Shown: positions 27,649-36,870 of the stretch, one piece after another | Layout: every line of letters starts with the position of its first letter | Position numbering within the stretch: the stretch's first letter is position 1 | Assembly (NCBI GenBank): GCA_963753575.1 | Contig: CAVWCR010000003.1 | Location: 186,001-250,000 of the forward strand | Length of the DNA stretch: 64,000 bases | Source: VAZQ01 sp963753575 | GTDB lineage: Bacteria > Pseudomonadota > Alphaproteobacteria > Rhizobiales > Xanthobacteraceae | Direction of reading: 5' to 3' | The notes under the pieces: model-generated | What the model saw: only the letters and a program-made list of their open reading frames with translations | Database searches by the model: none | What the model was told of the DNA's origin: nothing | Program-made: the position numbers and the translations under genes

Positions 27649-29688
27649 ATGGGTATCTTTGGTGCTCTTAACACGGCGGTGACGGGCTTGCGCGCGCAGT
27701 CATTCGCGCTCGAGAACGTGTCCGGCAACATCGCCAATTCGCAAACCACGGCGTTCAAGCGCATGGACACGAGCTTTGTCGATCTCATCCCTGACGAAGT
27801 GCCCTCCCAGCAACTTGCCGGCAGCGTCGTTGCCAATTCGCGTTCGACCAACACGGTGCAGGGCGACATTCAAGCCTCTTCGATCGGAACCTTTATGGCG
27901 ATCAATGGCGACGGCTTCTTCGTGGTCGCCAAGCCGTCGAGCTTCGTCGACAACAGCCCGGTCTTTGACGGCGTCGAGCGCTACACGCGGCGCGGCGACT
28001 TCCAGCCGGACAAGAACGGCTTCCTGGTCAACGGCGCGGGAAACTACCTCATGGGAATTCCGGTCGATCCGACCACCGGCAACCTGGTCGGCAGCGTGCC
28101 GCAGCTGCTGCAATTCCAGAACGACTTCCTGCCGGCGCAGCCGACGTCACAGGTCGAATATCGCGCCAATCTTTCGAGCTATCCGCTGACGCCATCCCAG
28201 GATCCGAATATCCCTGGGTCGGAACTGCTGAACCCGGTGGCGTTCTCGGCCAACCCGGTCGCGGGCGCGCCGGTGGCGGCGAAGATCGCAGGCGTCGGCG
28301 CCCAGCTCGCCGACGTGATCGCCACCACGACCGGCACCGGCACCTTCGCAACACCGACCACGGCGGTGGGCGCCGGCAACGGCGGCACGCTGAGACTGAC
28401 GGTCACGCCTTCGGGCGGCGTGCCGACCAACTACGATCTCACCGTCGCCGATACCGACACGCTCACCGACATCGTGAATGCCATCAACGGCACGGCCGGA
28501 TTGTCCACCGCGGTGGTCGCTTCGATCAACTCGACGGGCGGCACCAACAAGCTGGTCCTGACCTCCTCGAGCGCCGACTATGATTTCGCCGTCGGCGCTT
28601 TCTCAACCGACGCTCTCACCACCCAGTTGGGACTGAGTGAAACCAATCACGCCTCCTCAAACCTCATGGCGTCGGGTGTGTCCGATGGCGAAGTGTTGAA
28701 CGTCGCAGTCGGCGCCAGCAATTTTTCGCTCACGTTCGGCACCGGCCCCGGCGAGATCTCCACAGTCTCGGAACTATCGGCCGCGCTTTCCGCCTATCCG
28801 GCCGCCATGGGCACCGCCACGGTCGACACCAACGGCAATCTCACGTTCACCGCCAGCGGCTCCAATACGGTGTCGGTCAGTCCGGCATCGACCGCGGCGA
28901 AGTTCGGCATCAACGTCTTCACCGCCTATCCGGCCAACGGCACCGTGCTTGGACAGGACACGACGGCGTTTCTCAATCAGTCGCTCGGCGGCGGCGCGAT
29001 CACCGCTTACGATGTGTCCGGCTCGCCGGTGAATATCCAGATGCGCTGGGCCAAGACCGATAGCTCGGCTTACGGCGGGACCGATACCTGGAACCTGTAT
29101 TACCAGGTCGATTCCAACGCGACCGGCACCCAGGCCGCCTGGCAGAACGTCGGCGTCAACTACACTTTCGGGCCAAACGGGCAGATGAGCCCGGCGGTCG
29201 GTACCGTGACGCTGCCCAACGTCACTGTAAACGGGATCGCACTGGGTGACCTGCAACTCGTCCACGGCTCGGGCGGCGTCACACAGTTTGCCGACCCCAA
29301 CGGCGGCGTGAAGGTCAATCTGCTGCAGCAGAACGGCTTCCCAGCCGGTGAGCTGCAGCAGGTCGCGGTGGGCGACAACGGCCGCATCGTCGGCAGCTAT
29401 TCCAACGGGCGCACCCTCGAGCTCGCCGAAATCACGCTGGCTGACTTCAACGGCGCCAACTACCTCAAGCGCATCGACGGCGGCGCCTTTGAGGTGACCG
29501 ATGGATCGGGTCCAGCCATCTACGGGGCGTCGGGCAAGATCGTCGGATCATCGCTCGAGGGCTCGAACACCGACATCGCGGACGAGTTCACCAAGCTAAT
29601 CGTGACCCAGCAGGCCTATTCGGCCAACACCCGGGTCATCTCAACTTCCAATCAAATGGTCCAAGACCTCTTGAACATGCTGCGCTAA
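27649..29688 (+). CDS. flgE: Flagellar hook protein FlgE
   Basis: Builds the curved hook. The start at 27649 (MGIFGALNTAVTGLRAQSFA) follows TTGGAG; the in-frame extension from 27574 overlaps the promoter. The N-terminal rod/hook motif ALENVSGNIANSQTTAFKRM and the C-terminal TKLIVTQQAYSANTRVISTS are classic. The 679 residues are long because of a Thr/Ala/Ser-rich variable middle (about 220-450). First gene of flgE-flgK-flgL, consistent with hook before junction proteins. Confidence 0.95.
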   Translation: MGIFGALNTAVTGLRAQSFALENVSGNIANSQTTAFKRMDTSFVDLIPDEVPSQQLAGSVVANSRSTNTVQGDIQASSIGTFMAINGDGFFVVAKPSSFVDNSPVFDGVERYTRRGDFQPDKNGFLVNGAGNYLMGIPVDPTTGNLVGSVPQLLQFQNDFLPAQPTSQVEYRANLSSYPLTPSQDPNIPGSELLNPVAFSANPVAGAPVAAKIAGVGAQLADVIATTTGTGTFATPTTAVGAGNGGTLRLTVTPSGGVPTNYDLTVADTDTLTDIVNAINGTAGLSTAVVASINSTGGTNKLVLTSSSADYDFAVGAFSTDALTTQLGLSETNHASSNLMASGVSDGEVLNVAVGASNFSLTFGTGPGEISTVSELSAALSAYPAAMGTATVDTNGNLTFTASGSNTVSVSPASTAAKFGINVFTAYPANGTVLGQDTTAFLNQSLGGGAITAYDVSGSPVNIQMRWAKTDSSAYGGTDTWNLYYQVDSNATGTQAAWQNVGVNYTFGPNGQMSPAVGTVTLPNVTVNGIALGDLQLVHGSGGVTQFADPNGGVKVNLLQQNGFPAGELQQVAVGDNGRIVGSYSNGRTLELAEITLADFNGANYLKRIDGGAFEVTDGSGPAIYGASGKIVGSSLEGSNTDIADEFTKLIVTQQAYSANTRVISTSNQMVQDLLNMLR

Positions 29689-29729
29689 CGGTGGAGCGCG
29701 CCAAGAATCGTAATGGACGGTAGCGGCTC

Positions 29730-31583
29730 ATGAGCCTCTCTCAGGCGCTTGCAACGGCGGTGACCGGCCTGCGGACAACGCAGACCGGTCTTGCGCTCGT
29801 TTCCAACAATGTCGCCAACGCGGAAACGCCGGGTTACCTGCGCAAGACCCTGTCGCTCAGCGCCATCGCGACCGGCGGCGTCAAGGTCGATGCCGTCAAT
29901 CGTCAGCTTGATCAGTACATCCAGCGCCAGCTGCGGACGGAGAGCTCGGGTGCCGGTTACGCGGATCTGCGCGCCCAGTTCTACAGCCGCCTGCAATCGA
30001 TCTATGGCCAGCCGGGCGCCGACGCGACCCTCGAGACATCATACAATGATTTCACGACGGCGCTGCAGGGGCTGTCGACAAGCCCCGACTCGAGCGCCGC
30101 ACGCGATGCGGTGTTGAACGCCGCCCAGGCCCTGACCCAGGAGCTCCATGGCACGACCTCTGACATTCAGAGCCTGCGTAGCGACGCCGAGCAGGGGCTC
30201 GGCGACGCGGTGCAGCAGGCCAACGAGGCGATGCAGCGCATTGCGCAGATCAATCAACAGGTCAACACCACGAATGACGCGAGCACCGCGGGTCTCCTCG
30301 ACCAGCGCGACAACTATATCGACCAGCTCGCGCAACTCATGGACATCACCGTCGTCCCCGGCGATCACAATCAGGTCTCCGTCTACACCGGTTCCGGCGT
30401 TCAGCTGGTCGGAACCACGGCGTCGACCTTGTCGTTTGATGGACGCGGCTCGCTCGACCCGATGTCGCAGTGGAGCGCAGACCCGACGCAGCGCTCGGTC
30501 GGCACCATCGTCCTGACCGGACCAAACGGCGGCAGCATCGATCTGATTGGCAACCGCTCGATCCGCTCGGGTCAGATCGCCGCTTATCTGGAGATGCGCG
30601 ATCAGACCCTGGTGCAGGCGCAGAGCCAAATCGACGAGATCGCCGCCGGGATGGCGCGTGCCCTTTCCGACCAGTCGGTGGACGCCACCCCGGTCTCGCT
30701 CCCTCCGCAGGCGGGTTTCGACGTCGATCTCACCGGGATGCTTGCCGGCAACTCGATTTCCATCAACTACACCGACAACGTGACCGGCAAGCAACGCGCG
30801 CTCACGCTCGTGCGCGTGGACGATCCGGCGGCGCTGCCGCTGTCGAACGCCACGACGCTCGATCCGAACGACAAGGTGATCGGCATCGACTTTTCCGGTG
30901 GGATGGCCTCGATCATCAACCAGATCACGGCCGCGGTGGGGTCGACCTCGTTGCAGTTCTCCAATCCAACGGGGAACACGCTGCGCATCCTCGACGATGG
31001 CGCCGGCGACCGAGTCGACGTCAATGCGGTCTCGGGCACCAGGACGGTGAGCACGCTGACTGGCGGAACGGCCGAGCTGCCGTTCTTCCAGGACGCCGGC
31101 AAGCCTTATTCGGGCGCCATTACGGCGAGTGGACAGCAGGTCGTCGGCTTTGCCGGCCGCATCACCGTCAACCCGAATCTTCTGGCCGATCCGTCTCGGC
31201 TGGTGGTCTACCAGACCTCGCCGCTGACGCCGTCGGGTGACGCGACGCGCCCGAATTTTATCCTCGACCAGATGACCAATGGACAACTCACGTTTCCCGC
31301 CGACACCGGCGTCGGGAGCGCCGCCGTGCCATTCACCGGCAGCCTGCCGGCGTTCCTGCGGCAGGTGATCAGCCGGCAAGGCGAGGCTGCGGATTCCGCG
31401 GCCAAGCTCAAGGAGGGCCAGGACGTCGTCTTCAATTCGCTGCAGCAGCGATTCAACGACACGTCCGCCGTCAATATCGACCAGGAGATGACCAACTTGC
31501 TCAACCTTCAGAATGCGTATGCGGCCAACGCGCGCGTGGCTTCCACCGTGCAGGCGATGCTCGATATCCTGATGAAGATGTGA
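29730..31583 (+). CDS. flgK: Flagellar hook-associated protein 1 FlgK
   Basis: Hook-filament junction protein. The N-terminus ALATAVTGLRTTQTGLALVS with NNVANAETPGYLRKTL and the C-terminus INIDQEMTNLLNLQNAYAAN-like block are characteristic; the heptad-rich N- and C-terminal helices pair in the assembled filament. Length 617. It starts 41 bases after flgE and ends 8 bases before flgL. Confidence 0.95.
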   Translation: MSLSQALATAVTGLRTTQTGLALVSNNVANAETPGYLRKTLSLSAIATGGVKVDAVNRQLDQYIQRQLRTESSGAGYADLRAQFYSRLQSIYGQPGADATLETSYNDFTTALQGLSTSPDSSAARDAVLNAAQALTQELHGTTSDIQSLRSDAEQGLGDAVQQANEAMQRIAQINQQVNTTNDASTAGLLDQRDNYIDQLAQLMDITVVPGDHNQVSVYTGSGVQLVGTTASTLSFDGRGSLDPMSQWSADPTQRSVGTIVLTGPNGGSIDLIGNRSIRSGQIAAYLEMRDQTLVQAQSQIDEIAAGMARALSDQSVDATPVSLPPQAGFDVDLTGMLAGNSISINYTDNVTGKQRALTLVRVDDPAALPLSNATTLDPNDKVIGIDFSGGMASIINQITAAVGSTSLQFSNPTGNTLRILDDGAGDRVDVNAVSGTRTVSTLTGGTAELPFFQDAGKPYSGAITASGQQVVGFAGRITVNPNLLADPSRLVVYQTSPLTPSGDATRPNFILDQMTNGQLTFPADTGVGSAAVPFTGSLPAFLRQVISRQGEAADSAAKLKEGQDVVFNSLQQRFNDTSAVNIDQEMTNLLNLQNAYAANARVASTVQAMLDILMKM

Positions 31584-31591
31584 GAACCGCC

Positions 31592-33073
31592 ATGAGCATC
31601 GCCGGTATCGGTTCCCGTACGTCGCTGACGGCGCAGACGCTGATCGACATGCGCGCCCAGCTCGACGATCTGCAGCGCCAGCTCTCGACGGGCAAGAAGG
31701 CCAACACCTACGCCGGCTTGGGCGTGGACCGCGGCTTCGCGGTCGGCCTGCGGGCGCAGGTATCGGCGCTCGACGCCTATGGCGACACAACCAAGAATGT
31801 CGGCGTTCGACTGAACCTGGCGCAGAGCGCGCTCGGCCGCATCGGTGATATTTCCGATCAGGTCAGGTCCGCCACGGTCATGGGCACGAACGTGCTGAGC
31901 AACGGATCGACAACGGCGCAGTCGACAGCCTACTCGGAGCTCAACGAGATCTTCAGCCTGCTCAACACCCAGTCCGGTGACCGCTACCTATTCTCCGGTC
32001 GCGCCACCGATCGGCCTGCGGTCGAAACCTTCGATCACATCATGAACGGCGACGGCGCGCGCGCGGGATTCAAGCAGGTGGTCTCCGAGCGCAAGCAGGC
32101 CGATCTTGGCGACGGCCTCGGCCGGCTCGCTATCACGGCGCCGACCACAACGTCGGTGCAGATCGCGGAAGACGCCGTGTCGCCCTTCGGCTTCAAGCTC
32201 GCGAACGTGAGCTCAACGCTCAGCGGAGCCACCGTGACCGGCCCAGCCGGTTCGCCTGCCGTGGCGTCCGTCGATTTCGCCGCCAATCCCAATGCCGGCG
32301 AGACCATTGCGTTCCAGTTCAATCTGCCGGACGGCACCAGCGAGACCCTTACGCTCGCGGCGACCACCCAGACGCCGCCAGGGGACAACCAGTTCACCAT
32401 CGGTGCCACGCCGGATGAGACGGCCGCCAATCTGCAGGCAGCCTTGACGACGGCGGTCGGCAAGCTGGCCGACACCTCGCTCACTGCCGCATCGGCTGTT
32501 GCCACCAGCCAGGACTTCTTCGGCAATCCGCCGCAGCGCGTCTCCGGCTCGCCGCTTGCGACCGCGACGGCGCTCACGGCGGGAACCAGCGCCGACACCG
32601 TGTTCTGGTACACCGGCGAGGACGGTCCGGATCCGGCGCGCGGAACCGCGACGGCCCGCGTCGATGCCGACATCAGCGTGTCCTACGGACTGCGGGCGAA
32701 CGAGGAGGGCATCCGCTTTGTCGTGCAGAACGTGGCAGCGCTCGCCGCCGTAACCTTTTCGCCCACCGATCCCAACTCGGCGGCGCGCGCCAGCGCCCTC
32801 AACGAGCGCGTCGGCGCCAATCTGGTCGTGCCGCCCGGCACGCAGAAGATCGAGACGATCCAGACCGAGCTCGCCGGAGCGCAGGCAGCCCTGGGGACGG
32901 CCGATGAACGGCATCAGCAAACCAAGAACACGCTGACCGATCTGCTGTCGCAGATCGAAGGCGTGTCCACGGAAGAAGTCGGCACGCAGATCCTTGCGCT
33001 GCAGACCCGCATGCAGGCGTCGCTGCAGACGACCTCGATGCTCTATCACCTGAGCCTAGTCAATTACCTCTAG
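31592..33073 (+). CDS. flgL: Flagellar hook-associated protein 3 FlgL
   Basis: Second junction protein, flagellin-like. N-terminus MSIAGIGSRTSLTAQTLIDM with LQRQLSTGKKANTYAGLG; C-terminus LSQIEGVSTEEVGTQILALQ then TSMLYHLSLVNYL. The start at 31592 is preferred over the frame opening at 31580, which overlaps the flgK stop. Length 493. Last gene of the + strand hook operon. Confidence 0.93.
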   Translation: MSIAGIGSRTSLTAQTLIDMRAQLDDLQRQLSTGKKANTYAGLGVDRGFAVGLRAQVSALDAYGDTTKNVGVRLNLAQSALGRIGDISDQVRSATVMGTNVLSNGSTTAQSTAYSELNEIFSLLNTQSGDRYLFSGRATDRPAVETFDHIMNGDGARAGFKQVVSERKQADLGDGLGRLAITAPTTTSVQIAEDAVSPFGFKLANVSSTLSGATVTGPAGSPAVASVDFAANPNAGETIAFQFNLPDGTSETLTLAATTQTPPGDNQFTIGATPDETAANLQAALTTAVGKLADTSLTAASAVATSQDFFGNPPQRVSGSPLATATALTAGTSADTVFWYTGEDGPDPARGTATARVDADISVSYGLRANEEGIRFVVQNVAALAAVTFSPTDPNSAARASALNERVGANLVVPPGTQKIETIQTELAGAQAALGTADERHQQTKNTLTDLLSQIEGVSTEEVGTQILALQTRMQASLQTTSMLYHLSLVNYL

Positions 33074-33135
33074 CCGGCACGGCGCAGCGGCTTCGTAGCC
33101 TCGGTTGGCCCGGCGTGCGCTTGGTTCGTGCGCCG

Positions 33136-33318
33136 TTACTTCGGATAAACCTGCTGACAATCCGAGCTGCCGCAATAATACACCTTGCCAAGCCAGCGAT
33201 CCGTCACCACTACGCCGCCGGAACTGCTGATGGTTGCATCGAGCCGAAAGAGCCATGCCGCGCCTGCAATCGCGACGATAAGCACAGTCATCAGCAGGAG
33301 CCGCAGCGCGGTCGGCAT
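33136..33318 (-). CDS. Small single-span membrane protein
   Basis: Sixty residues: a membrane helix at about 5-23 (LRLLLMTVLIVAIAGAAWLF) and a short periplasmic tail with two Cys five residues apart (YYCGSSDCQQVYPK). A GGAGG site lies a few bases before the ATG, which makes it a credible small gene. It sits between flgL and the flaF-flbT block on the opposite strand from flgL. Function not recognised. Confidence 0.6.
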   Translation of the reverse strand: MPTALRLLLMTVLIVAIAGAAWLFRLDATISSSGGVVVTDRWLGKVYYCGSSDCQQVYPK

Positions 33319-33365
33319 GATAGGGCCTCCAAGAAGCCGAGGATCGCAAGCCTCGCGGGCACTTT

Positions 33366-33459
33366 ATCATGCGCAACCTGGATCATACGCAATCTGAATC
33401 GTGCGCAGCCTGATCGTGCGTAACGTGAATCGCGCGCGGCCTGAATCGCGCACTCTTGG
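33366..33459. repeat. Degenerate 16-base tandem repeat
   Basis: About six imperfect units of the form ATCRTGCGCARCCTGA (15-16 bases each), starting at 33366, 33382, 33398, 33413, 33429 and 33445. Non-coding, since the unit length would shift frame. It lies between the small membrane gene and flaF. Similar arrays can change length by slippage. Confidence 0.65.
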
Positions 33460-33476
33460 CTGCACTCGACAATCTT

Positions 33477-33509
33477 AGCCCGTCGAGCACGGATGTGCAT
33501 CGACGGGCT
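33477..33509 (-). terminator. Hairpin downstream of flaF
   Basis: AGCCCGTCGA pairs perfectly with TCGACGGGCT around a 13-base loop. It lies 45 bases after the flaF stop on the minus strand. No long T-run follows, so termination strength is uncertain. Confidence 0.55.
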
Positions 33510-33553
33510 GCGACCTCGTTTAGGCGAAAGCGGAGGTCCGTTTGCGCAATGAA

Positions 33554-33919
33554 TTACGCGCGGCCGAGCAGTCCGGCTGCCAGCTCGCGATTGATGCTGA
33601 TGAGCGGGCTGAGCTGCTCGCGCTTCGGATTGGCCATCATCGACACGGTCTGGTTCATCACGAACAAGCCGAGGTTGGCGATGTTCTGGCGGATCGCGAC
33701 CGGCAGCGCATGGTCAGGGCTGGTGGCCGATGCCATGAATATCGTCCAGAGCTTGCGATTGTAGAGCAGCGCTGTGTCGAGCTCGGACTTCTTGCGATCC
33801 CAAGCATCAAGGATAGCCTGCAAGCTGGACGCCGCCTTGAGCAACAGGTCGGCTTCCAGTTCACGTGGGTTGACGACCTGCCTCGCCACTGTGGCGTAGG
33901 CTTGTGCGGCGTTTTGCAT
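33554..33919 (-). CDS. flaF: Flagellin synthesis regulator FlaF
   Basis: 121-residue FlaF, needed for flagellin expression and secretion in alphaproteobacteria. Motifs: VNPRELEADLLLKAASSLQA, LYNRKLWTIF, NLGLFVMNQTVSMM. Downstream of flbT and overlapping its 3' end by 59 bases in another frame. A second copy at 23931-24296 has the same length. Confidence 0.93.
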   Translation of the reverse strand: MQNAAQAYATVARQVVNPRELEADLLLKAASSLQAILDAWDRKKSELDTALLYNRKLWTIFMASATSPDHALPVAIRQNIANLGLFVMNQTVSMMANPKREQLSPLISINRELAAGLLGRA

Positions 33920-34295
33920 GATTTAGGAGTTCCTCTTCATAAGCGACCAATTTCTTGGCCTGCTTTAGTGCCTTATACATGTCGCCTGTTAAGATTAGAT
34001 TATTGATAGATTCTACCAGCGGCCAAACACTCGGTGCAGCTCGCGTAATGTCTCGTACGAGGGAAAAATAGACGTCGTGATGCGAGCGGGGGTCCTTCGA
34101 CGTATACATCAGCTGCACCGCGAGATAGATGCGTTTGGCCGGCGTCGTGGCGAGCCGCGGCGTCATGATGTCTTTTTCGCGCAGGATTGGCGTGCGACCG
34201 TCGATCAAGAGACGCGTGCGCTGGTCGTCATTGGTGATGACGCAGTCGCCGATGATGATTCGTTCGCACGGCTTGAGCTCGACCTTGAGTGCCAT
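33861..34295 (-). CDS. flbT: Flagellin translational repressor FlbT
   Basis: Post-transcriptional repressor of flagellin that binds the fliC mRNA leader in Caulobacter. Start at 34295 (MALKVELKPCERIIIGDCVI). The core matches through VAYEEELLN, where relatives normally end; then 19 extra residues overlap flaF. A TAA in another frame lies just before the flaF ATG, suggesting a one-base loss removed the normal stop. The block of 3'-fliC, terminator and flbT start recurs at 36507-36900 in rearranged form. Confidence 0.9.
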   Translation of the reverse strand: MALKVELKPCERIIIGDCVITNDDQRTRLLIDGRTPILREKDIMTPRLATTPAKRIYLAVQLMYTSKDPRSHHDVYFSLVRDITRAAPSVWPLVESINNLILTGDMYKALKQAKKLVAYEEELLNHAKRRTSLRHSGEAGRQPT

Positions 34296-34357
34296 GATTT
34301 GTTCCTTACCTCGGCCGCTCTCATGCATCGTGATCCTGGCTGGTTAACGAAGCGTTA

Positions 34358-34383
34358 AGCGGCGGGACTGCGATCCCGCCGCT
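34358..34383 (-). terminator. Hairpin between fliC1 and flbT
   Basis: AGCGGCGGGA pairs with TCCCGCCGCT around a six-base loop, just downstream of the fliC1 stop on the minus strand. Probably ends most flagellin transcripts and lets a fraction read into flbT-flaF. Confidence 0.65.
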
Positions 34384-34417
34384 GCAACTCGATACCATAG
34401 AAGGCTTCTTGCGCGGC

Positions 34418-36307
34418 TTAGCCGAACAGCCGTAGCACCGCCTGGTCGGCCTGTGAGGCCAGCGACAGGGCGGTCACCGACAGCTGCTGGCGGGTCTGCA
34501 GCGCCAGCATATTGGCGCCTTCCTCGTTGCTGTCGGCGAGGACGAGATTGTCGGCGCCAACTTGCAGCGTGTTGATCATCGACTTGGTGAAATCGGTCCG
34601 GTATTGCACGACCGAAAGATTCGATCCGAAGTCCGAAGCCTGAGCGCGGACTGTTCCGAGCGCGTTGGCAAGGTTGCCCAGGAGCGAGTCGATGTTGGTG
34701 TCGGAATCGACGTCCGAGTTTTGCAGGAGCTGGATGTTGAGATGAATGCTGTCGATCGGCCGCACCGTGCCGTTGACGTCCTTGGCCTGGATCTCGATTG
34801 TGCTGGTGCCGGTCTCGTTCAGGGTCACCTTGAGCTTGTCGCCGCGCAGCAGGTTGACGCCGTTGAACGACGAGTCGTCGGCTAGCTTGTCGAGCTGATC
34901 GCGCAGGTCATTGAATTGTTTGACGAGCTGGGTACGCACATCGTTGCCGCCGATCGTTGAGGTTCCGGTGCCGCCGTCGATCGTGATGCCACCCGTGATG
35001 CCTGCGATCGTGAGGGCGCTGGTCGACAGGTTGAAGAGGCGCAGCTTTCCGTTGTCGTTGGAGGCCTGCACCTTGCCGGTCAGCGCGGTGTTGGTATTGA
35101 TATCGTTGACGAGCTGGTCGACGGTCTTTACCGCGCCGTCGGGCGAGGCGAGGGAACCGGTGACCGTGGTCCGCGAGCCCGGCGTGCCGAACACCGGAAT
35201 GGCGTCCGCACCACCGATCGTAATGCTGGTTGAGCCGTCGGCCGCGCCCAGAAGATCTATCTTTCCGTTAGCGTTGTCGCCGATGGCCGTCACGTTGGCG
35301 CCGGCCGACGAGAGCGCAGTATTGATGGTGGCGGCAGCAGTGGTCGCCGTGGCGGCGTTAGCCGCGGTCAGCGTGATGTTGACGCCGTTGATGGTGATTG
35401 AGCGATTGACTGCGTTGGCGCCGGTGTCCTGCTGGCCGGTGGTCGCCGCGTTGGTGATGCCGAGATCGGTGACCGCCTGGTTTGCGCCACCGCCCGCGCC
35501 GTCCACGATGCTCGCATTGGAGATGGTCAGCGTGTTGGCGCCGGCGGTGTTGGCCTTGAACAGCAGTTTGGTGCCGGAGAGATCGGTGCCGACGGTCACG
35601 CCGAGCGGCGCGCCGGCATTCAATTGGTTCTGGATCTCGGTGACGGCCTCGCCGATGGAGTACACGTTGTCGGCGCCGGCGCCAGCGCGGGTCAGGGTGA
35701 TGGTCTTGGTGGTGGCGCCCAGCGTTACGTCAAAGCTCAACGAGTCGTTGGCGTCGTTGCTCAAGTCGATGTCGTTGTAATTGTTAGCCGCCGTGACGGT
35801 CGACTGAGTGGCTGCGGTCGGCGCCGTATAGCTGCTGTTGGCGGTTGTGACGGATGCCTGCACCGCCGGTATGGTGGACGTCGTGTTCAGCGCAACGTCG
35901 ACCGGCGTTGTGCCGACCGCACCACCGGAGAAACTGAGATTCTTCAGTGTGTTTGTGCCAATCGCGGTGGTATCGATCGCGTTCGAGGCGCTCTGGAATG
36001 ACTTGTCCTGGCGCGCCTGGATCAGCGTCGATTTCATCGATTCGATCACCTGATTGATCGCCGTGATGCCGTTGTTGGCGGCCTCGATGGTTTTGATGCC
36101 GTTCGACATCGCGTCGAGGAGTGCGCTCAGGTCGTTGGCGCGGCTGCGCAAGCCAGAAGAGGTGAAGAAATTGACCGGATTATCGAGGGCCGAATTGACC
36201 TTCTTGCCCGTGGCCAGGCGGTTCTGGGTGATGCCCATCAAGTTGGCGGTCGTTTGCAGAGCCAGCAAGTTCTGCCGCACGCCAGCAGAAAGAACGACGT
36301 CACTCAT
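34418..36307 (-). CDS. fliC: Flagellin FliC (intact copy)
   Basis: Filament protein. The conserved N-terminus LSAGVRQNLLALQTTANLMG with QNRLATGKKVNSALDNP and the C-terminus ALQTRQQLSVTALSLASQAD then AVLRLFG form the D0 coiled core. The middle (about 140-480) is Thr/Ala-rich and variable, making it 629 residues, long for flagellin. It is the only flagellin in the window with an uninterrupted frame. Followed by a terminator and flbT-flaF. Confidence 0.95.
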   Translation of the reverse strand: MSDVVLSAGVRQNLLALQTTANLMGITQNRLATGKKVNSALDNPVNFFTSSGLRSRANDLSALLDAMSNGIKTIEAANNGITAINQVIESMKSTLIQARQDKSFQSASNAIDTTAIGTNTLKNLSFSGGAVGTTPVDVALNTTSTIPAVQASVTTANSSYTAPTAATQSTVTAANNYNDIDLSNDANDSLSFDVTLGATTKTITLTRAGAGADNVYSIGEAVTEIQNQLNAGAPLGVTVGTDLSGTKLLFKANTAGANTLTISNASIVDGAGGGANQAVTDLGITNAATTGQQDTGANAVNRSITINGVNITLTAANAATATTAAATINTALSSAGANVTAIGDNANGKIDLLGAADGSTSITIGGADAIPVFGTPGSRTTVTGSLASPDGAVKTVDQLVNDINTNTALTGKVQASNDNGKLRLFNLSTSALTIAGITGGITIDGGTGTSTIGGNDVRTQLVKQFNDLRDQLDKLADDSSFNGVNLLRGDKLKVTLNETGTSTIEIQAKDVNGTVRPIDSIHLNIQLLQNSDVDSDTNIDSLLGNLANALGTVRAQASDFGSNLSVVQYRTDFTKSMINTLQVGADNLVLADSNEEGANMLALQTRQQLSVTALSLASQADQAVLRLFG

Positions 36308-36454
36308 GGCACCTTTCCCTCAGTAAAATTCTGGGCCCCGCTCTTGCAAACGGACGGTGCGATAATGATCCGGTAACCCTAATGCCCGGTAAATGAGAGG
36401 CTAATGACCTGTTAACGGTCGCCCCCGGTCGTCGAAATGGGGACCCAAAGCAAA

Positions 36455-36478
36455 ACGGCGGGGCCGAAGCCCCGCCGT
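36455..36478 (-). terminator. Rho-independent-type terminator with UUCG loop
   Basis: ACGGCGGGG and CCCCGCCGT arms close a CTTCGG loop on the minus strand, then TTTGCTTT follows. It lies 29 bases after the flbT-fliC chimera stop and ends its transcript before fliC1. Confidence 0.75.
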
Positions 36479-36506
36479 CTGTTTGCGGCCGAAGCCGGAA
36501 GTGGGA

Positions 36507-36755
36507 TCAGAACACCCGCAGCACCGCCGGGCTGGCCTGCGAGGCCAGCGACAGGGCCGTCGTGTACATCAACTGCACCGCGAGATAGATGCGCTTCGCC
36601 GGCGTCGTGACGAGCTGCGGCGTCATGATGTCCTTTTCGCGCAGGATCGGCGTGTGACCGTCAATCAAGAGGCGCGTGCGCTGGTCGTCATTGGTGATGA
36701 CGCAATCGCCGATGATGATTCGCGCGTGCGGCTTGAGTTCGACCTTGAGTGCCAT
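36507..36755 (-). pseudogene. flbT'-'fliC chimeric gene
   Basis: Residues 1-65 are nearly identical to FlbT (MALKVELKPHARIIIGDCVI and onward to LAVQLMYT). Residues 66-82 are the end of flagellin (TALSLASQASPAVLRVF), in frame and with a proper stop. The junction is at an ACG codon shared by both parents. The flanking fliC end, hairpin and flbT leader resemble those at 34.2-34.5 kb, so a repeated fliC-flbT unit recombined and lost flbT 3', probably a flaF, and most of another flagellin. The product lacks most of FlbT; RNA binding is uncertain. Confidence 0.85.
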
Positions 36756-36812
36756 GATTCGCTCCCAAGCCGACCAGAAGCATCGTGAGCCTGGTTGGTA
36801 AACGAAACGTCA

Positions 36813-36838
36813 GGCGGCGGGATTTCAACCCCGCCGCC
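36813..36838 (-). terminator. Hairpin downstream of fliC2
   Basis: GGCGGCGGG pairs with CCCGCCGCC around a short AT-rich loop, just after the fliC2 stop on the minus strand. Position and sequence resemble the hairpin after fliC1. Confidence 0.65.
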
Positions 36839-36870
36839 GCAGCCTGATACGATCGAGGAGCCTATGCGGC

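Noticed and set aside
30039..31790. 583-residue frame opposite flgK
   Set aside because: Long only because of high GC; flgK is certain and this frame has no motif.
33366..33459. CRISPR array
   Set aside because: Repeats are contiguous without spacers, too short and too variable, and no cas gene is nearby.
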